64,000 nt of DNA from Mycobacterium kyorinense (GTDB lineage Bacteria; Actinomycetota; Actinomycetes; Mycobacteriales; Mycobacteriaceae). The stretch covers positions 1 through 64,000 of the forward strand of contig NZ_LZKJ01000087.1 in the NCBI RefSeq assembly GCF_001672775.1, in the 5' to 3' direction. Positions 41,235 to 50,411 of the stretch are shown here, one piece after another; position 1 is the first letter of the stretch; each line of letters begins with the position of its first letter. The translations under genes and the position numbers were made by a program. Under the pieces are notes generated by a model. The model was not told the DNA's origin, did not search any database, and saw only the letters and a list, made by a program, of their open reading frames with translations.

Positions 41235-44068
41235 GTGGTCAGGTCCTCGCCGACCCGGACGCCGAGACTACGCAGCACGTCGAGCACCAAACCGACCACG
41301 ATCAAATACACCCCGAGGTCGAAGAACACTGTGGTGACGAACTTGACGTGGCCCAACACCGGAATGTCGAAGGCCACCACCGCCGACGACAGCGCCGGTG
41401 CGCCGAGCAGCAGCGATGCGATCGCGGTGCCCGCCGACAGGCCGAGCCCGACCCCGAGGATCTTGCCGGCGTCCAGCGGCAGCGTCTCACCCAGTTCGTA
41501 GGGCCCCCCGGCCAGATAACGCAACACGAGCGCCAGCCCTGCGGTCAGACCACCGGCAAAGCCGCCGCCGGGATGGTTGTGGCCGGTGAAAAAGAAGTAC
41601 ACCGACACCACCATGATCAGCGGGAAGATGATCCGGGTGGTGACCTCCATGACCAGCGAGCGGTAACGAGGGTCGCGGTACTCGCTGCCGCGCAGCCAGG
41701 TGGTGTCACTGATCGCCGGGCTGTAGGGGGTGGGGGTGGCGAACACGGGCCCGATATCGGGCTGACCGTTCTGCGGGATCCGCGGCGCCGAGCCGAACCG
41801 GCGGTGCCGGAACACCAGCGACGCCACACCGGTGGCCGCAACCAACAGCACCGAGATTTCGCCGAGGGTGTCCCAGGCCCGGATGTCGACCAGCAGCACG
41901 TTGACGGTATTGGCGCCGTGGCCGCGCAGGTAGGCCGCGCCGGGCAGCAGGCTTGCGATCGAGGTACCGGTGCGAGCGGCGATCGCGAACATCGTCAGCA
42001 CGGTCACGGTGGCGCCGACGCCGACCGCCAGCGCCGCGCGGGGTAGGCGCCGGTGTGTGATGTCGTCGACGTCGGCCGGCAGGGTCCGTAGCACCAACAC
42101 GAACACGACCAGCGTCACGGTCTCCACCAGGAACTGCGTCAGCGCCAAGTCGGGTGCGCCGTGGAAGGCGAACGCCGCACCACAGGCATAGCCGGTCACG
42201 CCGACTGTCAGCACGGCGGCCAGCCGGTTGCGCATCACGGTCGCGCCCAACGCACCGGCCAGCAGCAAACCTGCGAGCAGCCCCTGCAGCGGAGAATCCC
42301 ACAGCCGCAACGACAGTCGGTCCCGGGACCCCAGCGCCAGTGCTGCCGTCGGGACCAGCACCAGGGTCGTCAGAATCACCGACTGGGTGGCGGGGATCGA
42401 GCCGCGCTGCGTCCCGCCGGTCAGCCGCACCGACACCACGTCCAGGCCGCGGACGGCGGCGTCGTACACCCGGTCGGCGTTGCCCAGCGGCATCCACCCC
42501 AGCCGTGCGCGGCGCAGCCAGGCCCGGCCGAAGAAGGCCGCCGCGCCGAGTGCCACGACCAGCGCCGAGAGCACCAGCGGCAGACCCACCCCGTGCCACA
42601 GCGCGAGCCGGTAGCCGCTGCCGGCGTAATCGTTCAGCAGCCGGCCCAGCGGCGCGGGCGCCAGGCCGAACAGCAGGCCGGCGGCGGCCAGGACCGCCGG
42701 CGCGATCAGGAACGTGGCGGTGGGGCGGTGCAGAGCGGCGACCGGGGCGCTCGGGGCGTCGCGGCTCTTGCGCGCAAACGCGCCCCAGAGGAACCGCAGG
42801 CTGTAGATCATCGTGAACACTGACCCGAGCGCGATCGCGCCCAGCACATACGGCGCGGCGGTGCCCAGCGACGAACTGTGCGCCAGCGCCGCAAACCCGG
42901 CCTCTTTGGCCGCGAAACCCAGAAACGGCGGCAGTGCCGCCATGCTGGCGGTGGCCGCGGCGGCGATCACCAGCAGCGACGGGCAGCGGTTCCCCAGCCA
43001 AGCCAGCCGGCGCACATCCCGGGTGCCGGTGGCGTGGTCGATGATGCCGACCACCATGAACAGCGCGGCTTTGAATATCGCGTGCGCGCACAACACGGCC
43101 AGGCCGGCCAGCATCAGATCGCGGTCGCCGCTGCCGACCAGCACGGTGATCTGTCCGAGTTGGCTGACGGTTCCGAATGCCAGGATCAGCTTCAGGTCGT
43201 ATTCGCGGACCGCGCGCCACCCGGCCAGCATCATGGTGACCGTCCCGAGAATCACCACGGTCGGGCGCCAGCCTGGTGAGTCCGCGAAGCCGGGGGTCAT
43301 CCGGGCGACCAAATACACCCCGGCTTTGACCATGGCGGCGGCGTGCAGGTAGGCGCTGACCGGCGTGGGCGCCGCCATCGCGCCGGGCAGCCAGAAGTGC
43401 AGCGGCACGATTGCCGATTTGCTCAGCCCGCCGACCAGAATCAGGAGCACCGCGACGGCGACCGCGGTGCCCGACGGGGGATGGGCGATCACGTCGGACA
43501 GCAGGTAACTGCCGGCGGCCTGGCCCACAATGATGATCCCGGCCAGCATCGCCAATCCGCCGGCCGTCGTCACCAGCAAGGCTTGGCTGGCGCCGCGGCG
43601 GCTGTTCAGCCGCTCGGCGTAATGCCCGATGAGCAGGAACGACAACACCGTCGTCAGCTCCCAGAAGACGTAGAGCAGCAGCATGTTGTCGGCCACCACC
43701 AAGCCGAACATGGTGCCGGCGAACGCGACCAGCTCGGCGGCAAAGCTGGGCAACCGGTTCTCGAGGTGGCCGTCGTGATGACGGAAGTAGTCGGCGCAGT
43801 AGACCAGCACCAGCGCGCCGATGCCCAACACCAGCGCGCTCAGGATCGCGGCGAGCGGGTCGAACCGCAGCGCGATGTTCATCGACAGCTCGGGCACCCA
43901 GTTGAGTTGCAGCGTGCGGTCGGTGGTGCTGGGCCAGTTCAGCACCACCCAGCTCAGCGACCCCAGCGGCACCAGCGCCAGCGGATAGAACGCCAACCGG
44001 CCGTATCTGCGCACCAGCAGCGGCGCCAACGCGGCGGCAGCCGCGTGGGCAAGCAGGATGGCGAGCAT
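41231..44068 (-). CDS. mrpA: Mrp cation/proton antiporter subunit A fused to MrpB
   Basis: 945 residues. The N-terminal ~500 residues are NuoL-like (DRTLQLNWVPELSMNIALRF, VFWELTTVLSFLLIGHY, SKSAIVPLHFWLPGAMAAPT, FGTVSQLGQITVLVG). A middle region has the MrpA-specific C-terminal helices (GAPDLALTQFLVETVTLVVF). The last ~150 residues are a MnhB domain (TRIIFPLIMVVSVYFFFTGH, NHPGGGFAGGLTAGLALVLR). This A+B fusion explains why no separate mrpB is present. First gene of a six-gene, fully overlapping operon for Na+ or K+/H+ antiport at the membrane. Confidence 0.94.
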   Translation of the reverse strand: MLAILLAHAAAAALAPLLVRRYGRLAFYPLALVPLGSLSWVVLNWPSTTDRTLQLNWVPELSMNIALRFDPLAAILSALVLGIGALVLVYCADYFRHHDGHLENRLPSFAAELVAFAGTMFGLVVADNMLLLYVFWELTTVLSFLLIGHYAERLNSRRGASQALLVTTAGGLAMLAGIIIVGQAAGSYLLSDVIAHPPSGTAVAVAVLLILVGGLSKSAIVPLHFWLPGAMAAPTPVSAYLHAAAMVKAGVYLVARMTPGFADSPGWRPTVVILGTVTMMLAGWRAVREYDLKLILAFGTVSQLGQITVLVGSGDRDLMLAGLAVLCAHAIFKAALFMVVGIIDHATGTRDVRRLAWLGNRCPSLLVIAAAATASMAALPPFLGFAAKEAGFAALAHSSSLGTAAPYVLGAIALGSVFTMIYSLRFLWGAFARKSRDAPSAPVAALHRPTATFLIAPAVLAAAGLLFGLAPAPLGRLLNDYAGSGYRLALWHGVGLPLVLSALVVALGAAAFFGRAWLRRARLGWMPLGNADRVYDAAVRGLDVVSVRLTGGTQRGSIPATQSVILTTLVLVPTAALALGSRDRLSLRLWDSPLQGLLAGLLLAGALGATVMRNRLAAVLTVGVTGYACGAAFAFHGAPDLALTQFLVETVTLVVFVLVLRTLPADVDDITHRRLPRAALAVGVGATVTVLTMFAIAARTGTSIASLLPGAAYLRGHGANTVNVLLVDIRAWDTLGEISVLLVAATGVASLVFRHRRFGSAPRIPQNGQPDIGPVFATPTPYSPAISDTTWLRGSEYRDPRYRSLVMEVTTRIIFPLIMVVSVYFFFTGHNHPGGGFAGGLTAGLALVLRYLAGGPYELGETLPLDAGKILGVGLGLSAGTAIASLLLGAPALSSAVVAFDIPVLGHVKFVTTVFFDLGVYLIVVGLVLDVLRSLGVRVGEDLTT

Positions 44069-44280
44069 GGCACTCCGGTGCGGTCTGCGATGGGCCCTCG
44101 GGCAAAGAGCGCAAAGCGGGGTGTCAGCCTGATTGGGGCTATTCGGTGGGCAGTCTACCGGTCAGTTGGGTGGCGCGCGCCGCGACGGAATGGTCGTGCT
44201 AGCGCGATGGCCATGCGACCTGTTGTGGCACAGCATGTTTCGCGATGCTTATGAGGCAGACCACTCTGCCCGTGACTCCT

Positions 44281-44778
44281 TTACGGGTGCTGCGCTCCAT
44301 CAGCCGCGGTGCGAGCATCCGATGCGGCGGGCAGGTCGCCGCGCTGAATCGGAACCTCGAACGTATCCGTGTAATCTGCCGCGGTTTGCACGAGCTGGGC
44401 CGGCGCCGTAACCACCGCCGCGGCAATGCGTTTGAGCATCCAGCGCACGACGACGCGATGCGCGCCGCTGCCGATGACCAACGCGCGATAGACCTTGCCG
44501 TGCAAACCCGGAAACGCCGCCCACGTCTGCGAGCGCACCCGGGTGCGTTGCGGGCCTTCGGCATCCAACTCGAAGACCCACCGATAGACCGCGAACGGGT
44601 GCCGGCCCTTCAATACCAGCCGGACCGGCGGCGTCGCTTCACCGAGCACGAAGCCCACCGGGACCGTCGAGGGGTCGTCCGGGTCGCTGCAGATCACCGC
44701 AACCATCGCTGACCACGTGTCTGCGGCCGGCGCGTCGATCGATATGGCATGCTCGTCGATATAGGGTAAACGTTCCAT
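44281..44778 (-). CDS. SRPBCC-like / DUF2867-like protein divergent from a TetR gene
   Basis: 165 residues from ATG 44778. Begins ERLPYIDEHAISIDAPAADT followed by WSAMVAVICSD, the usual start of a helix-grip (SRPBCC) lipid-binding domain. Later it has VRLVLKGRHPFAVYRWVFEL and RVRSQTWAAFPGLHGKVYRA. The domain normally binds a hydrophobic ligand. It is separated from the TetR gene by only 21 bases, so the two share one control region. Substrate unknown. Confidence 0.75.
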   Translation of the reverse strand: MERLPYIDEHAISIDAPAADTWSAMVAVICSDPDDPSTVPVGFVLGEATPPVRLVLKGRHPFAVYRWVFELDAEGPQRTRVRSQTWAAFPGLHGKVYRALVIGSGAHRVVVRWMLKRIAAAVVTAPAQLVQTAADYTDTFEVPIQRGDLPAASDARTAADGAQHP

Positions 44779-44799
44779 ATAGAAGGACTGTACTAGATC

Positions 44800-45396
44800 G
44801 TGGCGCCTCCGCGGAAGCATGAAACCGATGTGATCCTTGACGCAACGCGTTCGCTGGTACTGGCAGAAGGACCGCGGGCGGCAAGCGTCGCGGCGATCGC
44901 GAAGGCCAGCGGCGCACCAGCCGGGACGTTGTATCACCGCTTCGGTAACCGCAACGGCATCCTGACCGCCGCCTGGCTGCGTGCGCTCGAACGTTTCCAG
45001 GCGCGGGCGATCGCCGCCGCCGGTGATACCGCCCTGGAGACCACGGTCGCGATGGCCGTGGCGGCGATCGGCTTCATGCGGGCGCAGCCCGAGGATGCCC
45101 GGCTGCTGCTGACCATCCGCCCGGGCGATCTGCTCGACGGCGAACCCGACGCCGCGTTTCAGCAGATCCTCACCGCCCGCAACGCGCCGCTGCGCGAACG
45201 GTTGCACACGTTGGCCAGCGAACTGTACGGCAACAGCGATCCGCGCTGCGTCGACGCCGTCGCCAGAGCCGTCGTCGACCTGCCCTACGCCGTCGTCCGG
45301 CGACACGCGCACGACGAGCCGATCCCGGAGTGGTTGGAGGAGGACGTCGCCGCGGCGGTGCGCGCGTTGCTGACGAGCTATCGGGCCTCGGCGTAA
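44800..45396 (+). CDS. TetR-family transcriptional regulator
   Basis: 198 residues from GTG 44800. The N-terminal helix-turn-helix is at about 26-58 (SVAAIAKASGAPAGTLYHRF followed by GNRNGIL). The C-terminal part is a helical ligand-binding domain (MAVAAIGFMRAQPEDARLLL). The usual logic of such pairs is repression of the divergent gene, here the SRPBCC-like protein, and of itself. Its 3' end overlaps the convergent AAA ATPase gene by 19 bases. Confidence 0.9.
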   Translation: MAPPRKHETDVILDATRSLVLAEGPRAASVAAIAKASGAPAGTLYHRFGNRNGILTAAWLRALERFQARAIAAAGDTALETTVAMAVAAIGFMRAQPEDARLLLTIRPGDLLDGEPDAAFQQILTARNAPLRERLHTLASELYGNSDPRCVDAVARAVVDLPYAVVRRHAHDEPIPEWLEEDVAAAVRALLTSYRASA

Positions 45397-47540
45397 GCAC
45401 GCAGAGCAGCGACCTGCGCGGAATCCAGTGACGGCCTTACCGTTTCGCGTGCCGCGGCGATATCTGCGGCGGTGATGTCGGCGGCGTCGATGTTGCGCCG
45501 CATTGCGGCCAGCGCGGCTTCCCGTAACAGCGCCGCGCAGTCTGCGGCGCTGTAGCCGTCCAGATCGGCTGCCAGCACAGCCAAGTCGACGTCGGTGTGC
45601 AGCGGAATCGCCTTGCCCGCGGTGCGCAGGATGTCGTGGCGGGCGGCGGCATCAGGCGGTTCGACGAACACCAGCTTTTCCAGCCGGCCCGGCCGCAGCA
45701 GCGCGCCGTCGATCAGATCGGGCCGGTTGGTGGCGCCGATCACCACGACGTCGCGCAGCGGCTCGATGCCGTCGAGCTCGGTGAGCAAGGCGGCCACGAC
45801 TTTGTCCGTCACGCCGGAGTCAAAGCTTTGCCCGCGCCGCGGCGCCAGTGCATCGAGCTCGTCGAGGAATACCAGCGACGGCGCCGAATCTCGTGCGCGG
45901 CGGAACAATTCGCGGACCGCCTTCTCCGAAGAACCCACCCATTTGTCCATCAACTCCGAGCCCTTGACTGTGTGCACGCTCAGTTGACCGGTGCTGGCCA
46001 GCGCGCGGACCAGAAACGTCTTGCCGCAGCCTGGCGGACCGTAGAGCAGCACCCCGTGCGGCGGCTCGACGCCGAGGCGGGCGAAGGTGTCAGGGTGTTG
46101 CAGCGGCCAGAGCACCGCTTCGGTGAGCGCCTGTTTGGTGGCCGCCATATCGCCGACATCGTCGAGAGTGACGTCACCGGCTGACGGCTGGCCGCCAGTG
46201 GAGCGGGACAGCGGCCGGATGACGGTCAGCGCGCCGAGCAGGTCGTCGTGGGTCAGCTGCGGTGGCCGGCCGTCGGTGCTGGCGCGGGAGGCGGCACGCA
46301 GCGCCGCCTCGCGCACCAGCGCGGCTAAATCTGCGACAACGAAACCCGGTGTGCGGCTGGCGATCTCGGCGAGGTCGAGGTCGACGGCGGGAATGCCCTT
46401 CAGCAGCCCCGCCAACAGGGAGCTTCGGGTGGCGGCGTCGGGCAGGCTCAAGCCCAGTTCGCGGTCGCACAGATCGGGTCCGCGCAGCCGTGCGTCGAGG
46501 TTTTCCGGCACCGCCGAGGTGGCGATAAAGGCCACTCCCGGAGTGGCTACCGCCGAGCGCAGCTCGGCCAGGATCAAAGTCGCCACCGGTTCGGCGGTGG
46601 CGGGTAGCAGCGCGTCGATGTCGGCGATCAGCAGTACGCCGCCGCCGTCGCGGACCGCGGCGACGGCGCCGGCAACGGTTTTCCGGCGTTCGTCGGCAGC
46701 CAGCGCGCCGACCTCGGGACCGTCGAGCTCGACTAGCCGCCGGCCGGCGCATACCGCCCGCACCAGCGTCACTTTGCCGACGCCGGCCGGGCCGGACACC
46801 AGGACACCCAGATTGGCTGTGGCGCCCAGGGTTTCGAGTAGGTCAGGCTGGTCCAACGCCAGCTTCAGCCACTCGGTGAGCTTGGCGGCCTGGGGCTGAG
46901 AGCCTCGGAGGTCCTCGAGCGCGACGGTCGCTGTCTCAGCGGCTGTGCTGACAGCCGCCGGTGCGACACCGGCACCCCAGGTCACCAGTGAATTGGGTTG
47001 CACGCTGACCGGCCCGGCCGGGTCGACACCGGTCACGGTGAGCAACTCGGAGGTCCAGCTGATGCCGACCGCCGAGGCCAGCGCGCGGCTGGCCTCGGTC
47101 GTGGAGGTCCCCGGCCCCAGATCGCGGGGCAGTAGCGATACGGCGTCACCGACGGTGAGGACCTTGCCGAGCAGAGCCTGCCGCAACGTGGCCGGCGGCA
47201 CCGACTGGGTGGCGAGCGTCGAACCGCTCAGGGTCACCGAACGGGCGCCGCACACGGCGGCTGGGCTGATGATGACGGCGCTGTCCTCGCGCAACCCGGC
47301 GTTGGACAGCGTGACATCGTCCAGCAGCGCGGCGAACGCCGGTATGTCGGCGACGGCTACTGCGGCTACCGCCGCGGTGGTCCGCGATCCGGTCAGCGAC
47401 ACCGCGTCCCACTCCCGAATCCCCAGGGCCGCAATAGCTTCCGGGTGCAGGCGGACCACACCGCGACGCGAGTCGACCGCCGACGTGTTCAGCCGCGCGG
47501 TCAGGGTCAGCTGCCGGCCACCCCCGGGCGGCGGTGTCAT
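45378..47540 (-). CDS. CDC48-like tandem AAA ATPase with an atypical D1 site (Rv0435c)
   Basis: 720 residues. An N-terminal double-psi-barrel-like domain (about 10-180) reads LNTSAVDSRRGVVRLHPEAI. D1 (about 205-440) has Walker A GPAGVGKVT at 250, but its Walker B reads LLIADIDAL at 303-311 where D2 has VFLDELDAL. By that alignment Asp-Glu becomes Ala-Asp, so hydrolysis by D1 is doubtful. D2 (about 455-690) is canonical: GPPGCGKT 501-508, Asp560-Glu561, sensor GATNRPD, and arginine-finger segment LRPGRLEK. It unfolds or remodels proteins. The gene overlaps pssA by four bases, linking it to phospholipid synthesis. Confidence 0.9.
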   Translation of the reverse strand: MTPPPGGGRQLTLTARLNTSAVDSRRGVVRLHPEAIAALGIREWDAVSLTGSRTTAAVAAVAVADIPAFAALLDDVTLSNAGLREDSAVIISPAAVCGARSVTLSGSTLATQSVPPATLRQALLGKVLTVGDAVSLLPRDLGPGTSTTEASRALASAVGISWTSELLTVTGVDPAGPVSVQPNSLVTWGAGVAPAAVSTAAETATVALEDLRGSQPQAAKLTEWLKLALDQPDLLETLGATANLGVLVSGPAGVGKVTLVRAVCAGRRLVELDGPEVGALAADERRKTVAGAVAAVRDGGGVLLIADIDALLPATAEPVATLILAELRSAVATPGVAFIATSAVPENLDARLRGPDLCDRELGLSLPDAATRSSLLAGLLKGIPAVDLDLAEIASRTPGFVVADLAALVREAALRAASRASTDGRPPQLTHDDLLGALTVIRPLSRSTGGQPSAGDVTLDDVGDMAATKQALTEAVLWPLQHPDTFARLGVEPPHGVLLYGPPGCGKTFLVRALASTGQLSVHTVKGSELMDKWVGSSEKAVRELFRRARDSAPSLVFLDELDALAPRRGQSFDSGVTDKVVAALLTELDGIEPLRDVVVIGATNRPDLIDGALLRPGRLEKLVFVEPPDAAARHDILRTAGKAIPLHTDVDLAVLAADLDGYSAADCAALLREAALAAMRRNIDAADITAADIAAARETVRPSLDSAQVAALRAYAEAR

Positions 47541-48400
47541 GGCGTCCGGCCGGGCTTACGCAACCCCAGCCGCGCCATCGACCGCCGGTTGGGTTGTGCC
47601 CGGCGGATCGCACGACGCACCGCGCGCCGCTGCTTGGGCTCGTGATCCCAGGCCTCGGGATGATCGGCCAACCAGCGGTGGCTGCGCACCGAGAACGGGA
47701 TGTGGCACAGGTAGGCCACGATGGCCACCATGACCAGGATGTAGGGGAACAGGAACGCCGCCGCGGCGACGATCGCCAACGCCGCCAACAGCACCGCCGC
47801 CAAATTCGGCGGCACCGACACGGCGTGCATCTTCTTCATCGGCAGCCGGCTGACGACCAGGACCGAGCAGCCCGCGATCCAGGCGCACACGAACCACGGC
47901 GTCGTCCACCAGCCGTCGCCGAACTCCAATTTGGCGGCCAGCGGGCCCAGGGTCGCGATGGCCCCGGCCGGGGCCGGCATCCCGACAAAGAACTCGCGGG
48001 TGTACGCCGGCAGGGTGGCGTCGTCGAGCAGCGCGTTGAACCGGGCCAGCCGCAGCACGATGCACACCGCGTAGAGCAGCACCAGCACCCAGCCAGCCGG
48101 CGACGCCGCTAGCAGCGTCACGTACACCACCACCGCGGGCGCCACCCCGAAGTTCACCGCGTCGGCCAGCGAGTCGATCTCCTCACCCATCCGTGACTCG
48201 GCGTCCAGGATGCGGGCCACCCGCCCGTCCAGCCCGTCGAGGATGGCGGCGGCGGCGATCAGCGCCATCGCAACGTGCGGCTGGGCCTCCAACGCGAACC
48301 GGATCGAGGTGAGCCCGGCGCAGATCGCCAGCACGCTCATCGAGCTGGGCAGGATGCGCAGGTTGACCGTTCGGCGGGTGCGGGTTCTGGTGGTCATCAC
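47537..48400 (-). CDS. pssA: CDP-diacylglycerol-serine O-phosphatidyltransferase
   Basis: 287 residues, integral membrane. It makes phosphatidylserine from CDP-diacylglycerol and serine. The CDP-alcohol phosphotransferase motif D-G-x2-A-R-x8-G-x3-D-x3-D is complete in [20 protein letters not shown] followed by IDSLAD. Further helices follow, with [20 protein letters not shown] as in class II PssA. The basic C-terminal tail ([20 protein letters not shown]) is longer than needed for catalysis. Overlaps psd upstream and the AAA ATPase downstream by four bases. Confidence 0.94.
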   Translation of the reverse strand: MMTTRTRTRRTVNLRILPSSMSVLAICAGLTSIRFALEAQPHVAMALIAAAAILDGLDGRVARILDAESRMGEEIDSLADAVNFGVAPAVVVYVTLLAASPAGWVLVLLYAVCIVLRLARFNALLDDATLPAYTREFFVGMPAPAGAIATLGPLAAKLEFGDGWWTTPWFVCAWIAGCSVLVVSRLPMKKMHAVSVPPNLAAVLLAALAIVAAAAFLFPYILVMVAIVAYLCHIPFSVRSHRWLADHPEAWDHEPKQRRAVRRAIRRAQPNRRSMARLGLRKPGRTP

Positions 48401-49098
48401 AGTTGGGCCAGCACCGTTTCCCCGGCGAGCGTGCGTTGCCCGACCAGGATCGCGGGTTCGGTTCCGGCCGGCAGATAGGTGTCCAGCCGGGAGCCGAACC
48501 GGATCAGGCCGTAGGTGTCACCGATCGACAGTTTGTCGCCGGCGTGCGCGTCGCAGACGATGCGCCGGGCCAGCAGCCCGGCGATCTGCACGACGACGAT
48601 CTCGGCGCCGTCGGCGGTACGGATCCGCATGCTGATGCGTTCGTTGTCTTCGCTGGCCGCGGCCAGGTCAGCCGAGCCGAACCGGCCGGGCCGGTGTTGC
48701 ACGTCGAGCACCTCGCCGCTGACCGGGGACCGTTGTACGTGCGCGTCCAGCAGCGACAGGAAGATGCTGACCCGCGGCAGCGGGGTGTCGGGCAGACCGA
48801 GCTCGGCGGGCGGTGCGGCGGTGTCCACCACGCAGACGAGCCCGTCGGCGGGTGCGACGACGACACCCGGGCGGGTGGGCGGCACCCGCGGCGGATGCCG
48901 GAAGAACCCCGCGCAGGCGCCCGCCGTCAGGAGACCGGCCCGGCGAAACCACCGGTGGTTGCGCCCGGCCAGGGCAAGGCCCAAGCCGGCGGAGATGAAC
49001 GGCAGCCCGGCCGGATGCACCGGCGGAACGGTCGAACGCAGCAGCGCTACCAGGCGCTGCGGGCCGGAAAGATTGGCGGGGCGGGGGCGTCGTGCCAC
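48397..49098 (-). CDS. psd: Phosphatidylserine decarboxylase (short, archaeal/actinobacterial type)
   Basis: 233 residues. It decarboxylates phosphatidylserine to phosphatidylethanolamine. The self-cleavage site is visible as IRFGSRLD: cleavage between Gly202 and Ser203 would give a large beta chain and a 31-residue alpha chain with an N-terminal pyruvoyl group. Conserved [11 protein letters not shown] and [18 protein letters not shown] blocks carry the catalytic Asp and His. It has one or two N-terminal hydrophobic segments. First gene of the psd-pssA-AAA overlap chain. Confidence 0.94.
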   Translation of the reverse strand: MARRPRPANLSGPQRLVALLRSTVPPVHPAGLPFISAGLGLALAGRNHRWFRRAGLLTAGACAGFFRHPPRVPPTRPGVVVAPADGLVCVVDTAAPPAELGLPDTPLPRVSIFLSLLDAHVQRSPVSGEVLDVQHRPGRFGSADLAAASEDNERISMRIRTADGAEIVVVQIAGLLARRIVCDAHAGDKLSIGDTYGLIRFGSRLDTYLPAGTEPAILVGQRTLAGETVLAQL

Positions 49099-49141
49099 CC
49101 GGTCATCTTACGGAGCGGCGCGGGTAGCCGGTGCGCCGAGC

Positions 49142-49188
49142 GTGGGCTTATGTCACGCGAAATCGCAATTGGCGTGCATCAAGCCCAC
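49142..49188. repeat. Imperfect intergenic hairpin between moeA2 and psd
   Basis: GTGGGCTT-ATG-T-CACGC pairs with GCGTG-CAT-C-AAGCCCAC: 16 pairs with one bulged base on each side and a 13-base loop. There is no T-run. It lies in the 107-base space before psd. It may be a dispersed repeat, an RNA processing site, or an operator. Confidence 0.55.
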
Positions 49189-49205
49189 ATTCGGCAGACA
49201 TGCAC

Positions 49206-50411
49206 TCAGCGCAGATCCCAGATCCGCAGCTCGGATCCGGCCGCGATCTGCTCGACGTCCTCGGAAATGTCGAGCAGGCAGTTCGCCGACGCGAACCACC
49301 GCAGATGGTGTGACGCCGGTGGACCCCAGCTGGTGACGGTGCCGGCGCCGGGATCGAAGACTCCGCGCCGGAACTGGCGCTTACCGCGCGGCGAGGTCAG
49401 CGCTTCGGTGAGCACCGCTGACCGTCGCGGCCGGTGCGCGTCGGGCAGGCCCATCGCGGCGCGCAGCGCCGGGCGGATGAACACCTCGAAAGACACCAGC
49501 GCGCTGACCGGGTTGCCCGGCAGCGTGATGATGGGCGTGCCCGCGACCCGGCCGGTGCCCTGCGGCATGCCGGGCTGCATGGCGACCTTGACGAAGTCCA
49601 CGCCCTGATCGCCGTCGCGGCCGAACGCGTCCTTGACCACCTCGTAGGCGCCCGCGCTGACGCCGCCGCTGGTGATGATCAGATCCGCCTCGGCGGCGTA
49701 GCGGTCGAGCACCGCAGCGAACTGCGCGACGTCGTCGCTGACGGCCGGTGTGGCGACCACGTCGGCGCCGGCGTCGCGGACCGCCGCGGCCAGCATGATC
49801 GAGTTGGACTCGTAGATCTGGCCGGGCTGCAGCGGGGAGCCCGGCGACACCAATTCCGATCCGGTCGAGATCACCAGCACCCGCTGCCGCGGTATCACCG
49901 GCAGCTCATGCAGGCCCAGTGCGGCAGCCAACCCCACCGCCGCCGGGGTGACCACCTGCCCGGCCCGTAACACGGTGGTGCCCGCGGCAACGTCTTCGCC
50001 GGCGCGACGGATGTGGCGCCCCTCGTCGGCAGCCTCGCGGATGGTCACGACGTCGGTCCGCCCGTCGGTGGCCTCGACCGGCACCACCGCTGTGGCCCCG
50101 GGCGGCATCGGCGCCCCGGTCATGATCCGGTGCGCGGTGCCGGCCTCGAGGGTGGGAATGTCGGTGCGCCCGGCCGGAATGTCTTCGGCCACCGGCAGTG
50201 TCACCGGGCTCTCGGCTGTCGCGCCGACGATGTCGGCAGCCCGCACCGCGTAGCCGTCCATCGCGGAGTTGTCGAAAACCGGCAGCGACACGGTCGCCGC
50301 CACGTTGTCGGCCAGTACCAGGTGCTCGGCTTCGGCGAGGCCGGTAGTGGCGGCCGGACGCGCTGCGATCAGCTCGTCGACGACACGCTGGTGTTCCTCG
50401 ACCGAACGCAT
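49206..50411 (-). CDS. moeA2: Molybdopterin molybdenumtransferase
   Basis: 401 residues from ATG 50411, sharing one base with the SDR stop (TGATG). MoeA inserts molybdate into adenylated molybdopterin. Motifs: LPVFDNSAMDGYAVRAADI, HRIMTGAPMPPGATAVVPVE, RVLVISTGSELVSPG, IYESNSIML, LIITSGGVSAGAYEVVKDAF and TLPGNPVSALVSFEVF. Domain order and length are normal. Position before psd/pssA matches moeA2 (Rv0438c) of M. tuberculosis. Confidence 0.93.
   Translation of the reverse strand: MRSVEEHQRVVDELIAARPAATTGLAEAEHLVLADNVAATVSLPVFDNSAMDGYAVRAADIVGATAESPVTLPVAEDIPAGRTDIPTLEAGTAHRIMTGAPMPPGATAVVPVEATDGRTDVVTIREAADEGRHIRRAGEDVAAGTTVLRAGQVVTPAAVGLAAALGLHELPVIPRQRVLVISTGSELVSPGSPLQPGQIYESNSIMLAAAVRDAGADVVATPAVSDDVAQFAAVLDRYAAEADLIITSGGVSAGAYEVVKDAFGRDGDQGVDFVKVAMQPGMPQGTGRVAGTPIITLPGNPVSALVSFEVFIRPALRAAMGLPDAHRPRRSAVLTEALTSPRGKRQFRRGVFDPGAGTVTSWGPPASHHLRWFASANCLLDISEDVEQIAAGSELRIWDLR

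Noticed and set aside
38062..44068. Respiratory complex I (nuo) genes
   Set aside because: NuoL/M/K-like subunits are present, but MnhE, MnhF, MnhG and the MnhB domain identify an Mrp antiporter; no hydrophilic Nuo subunits occur.
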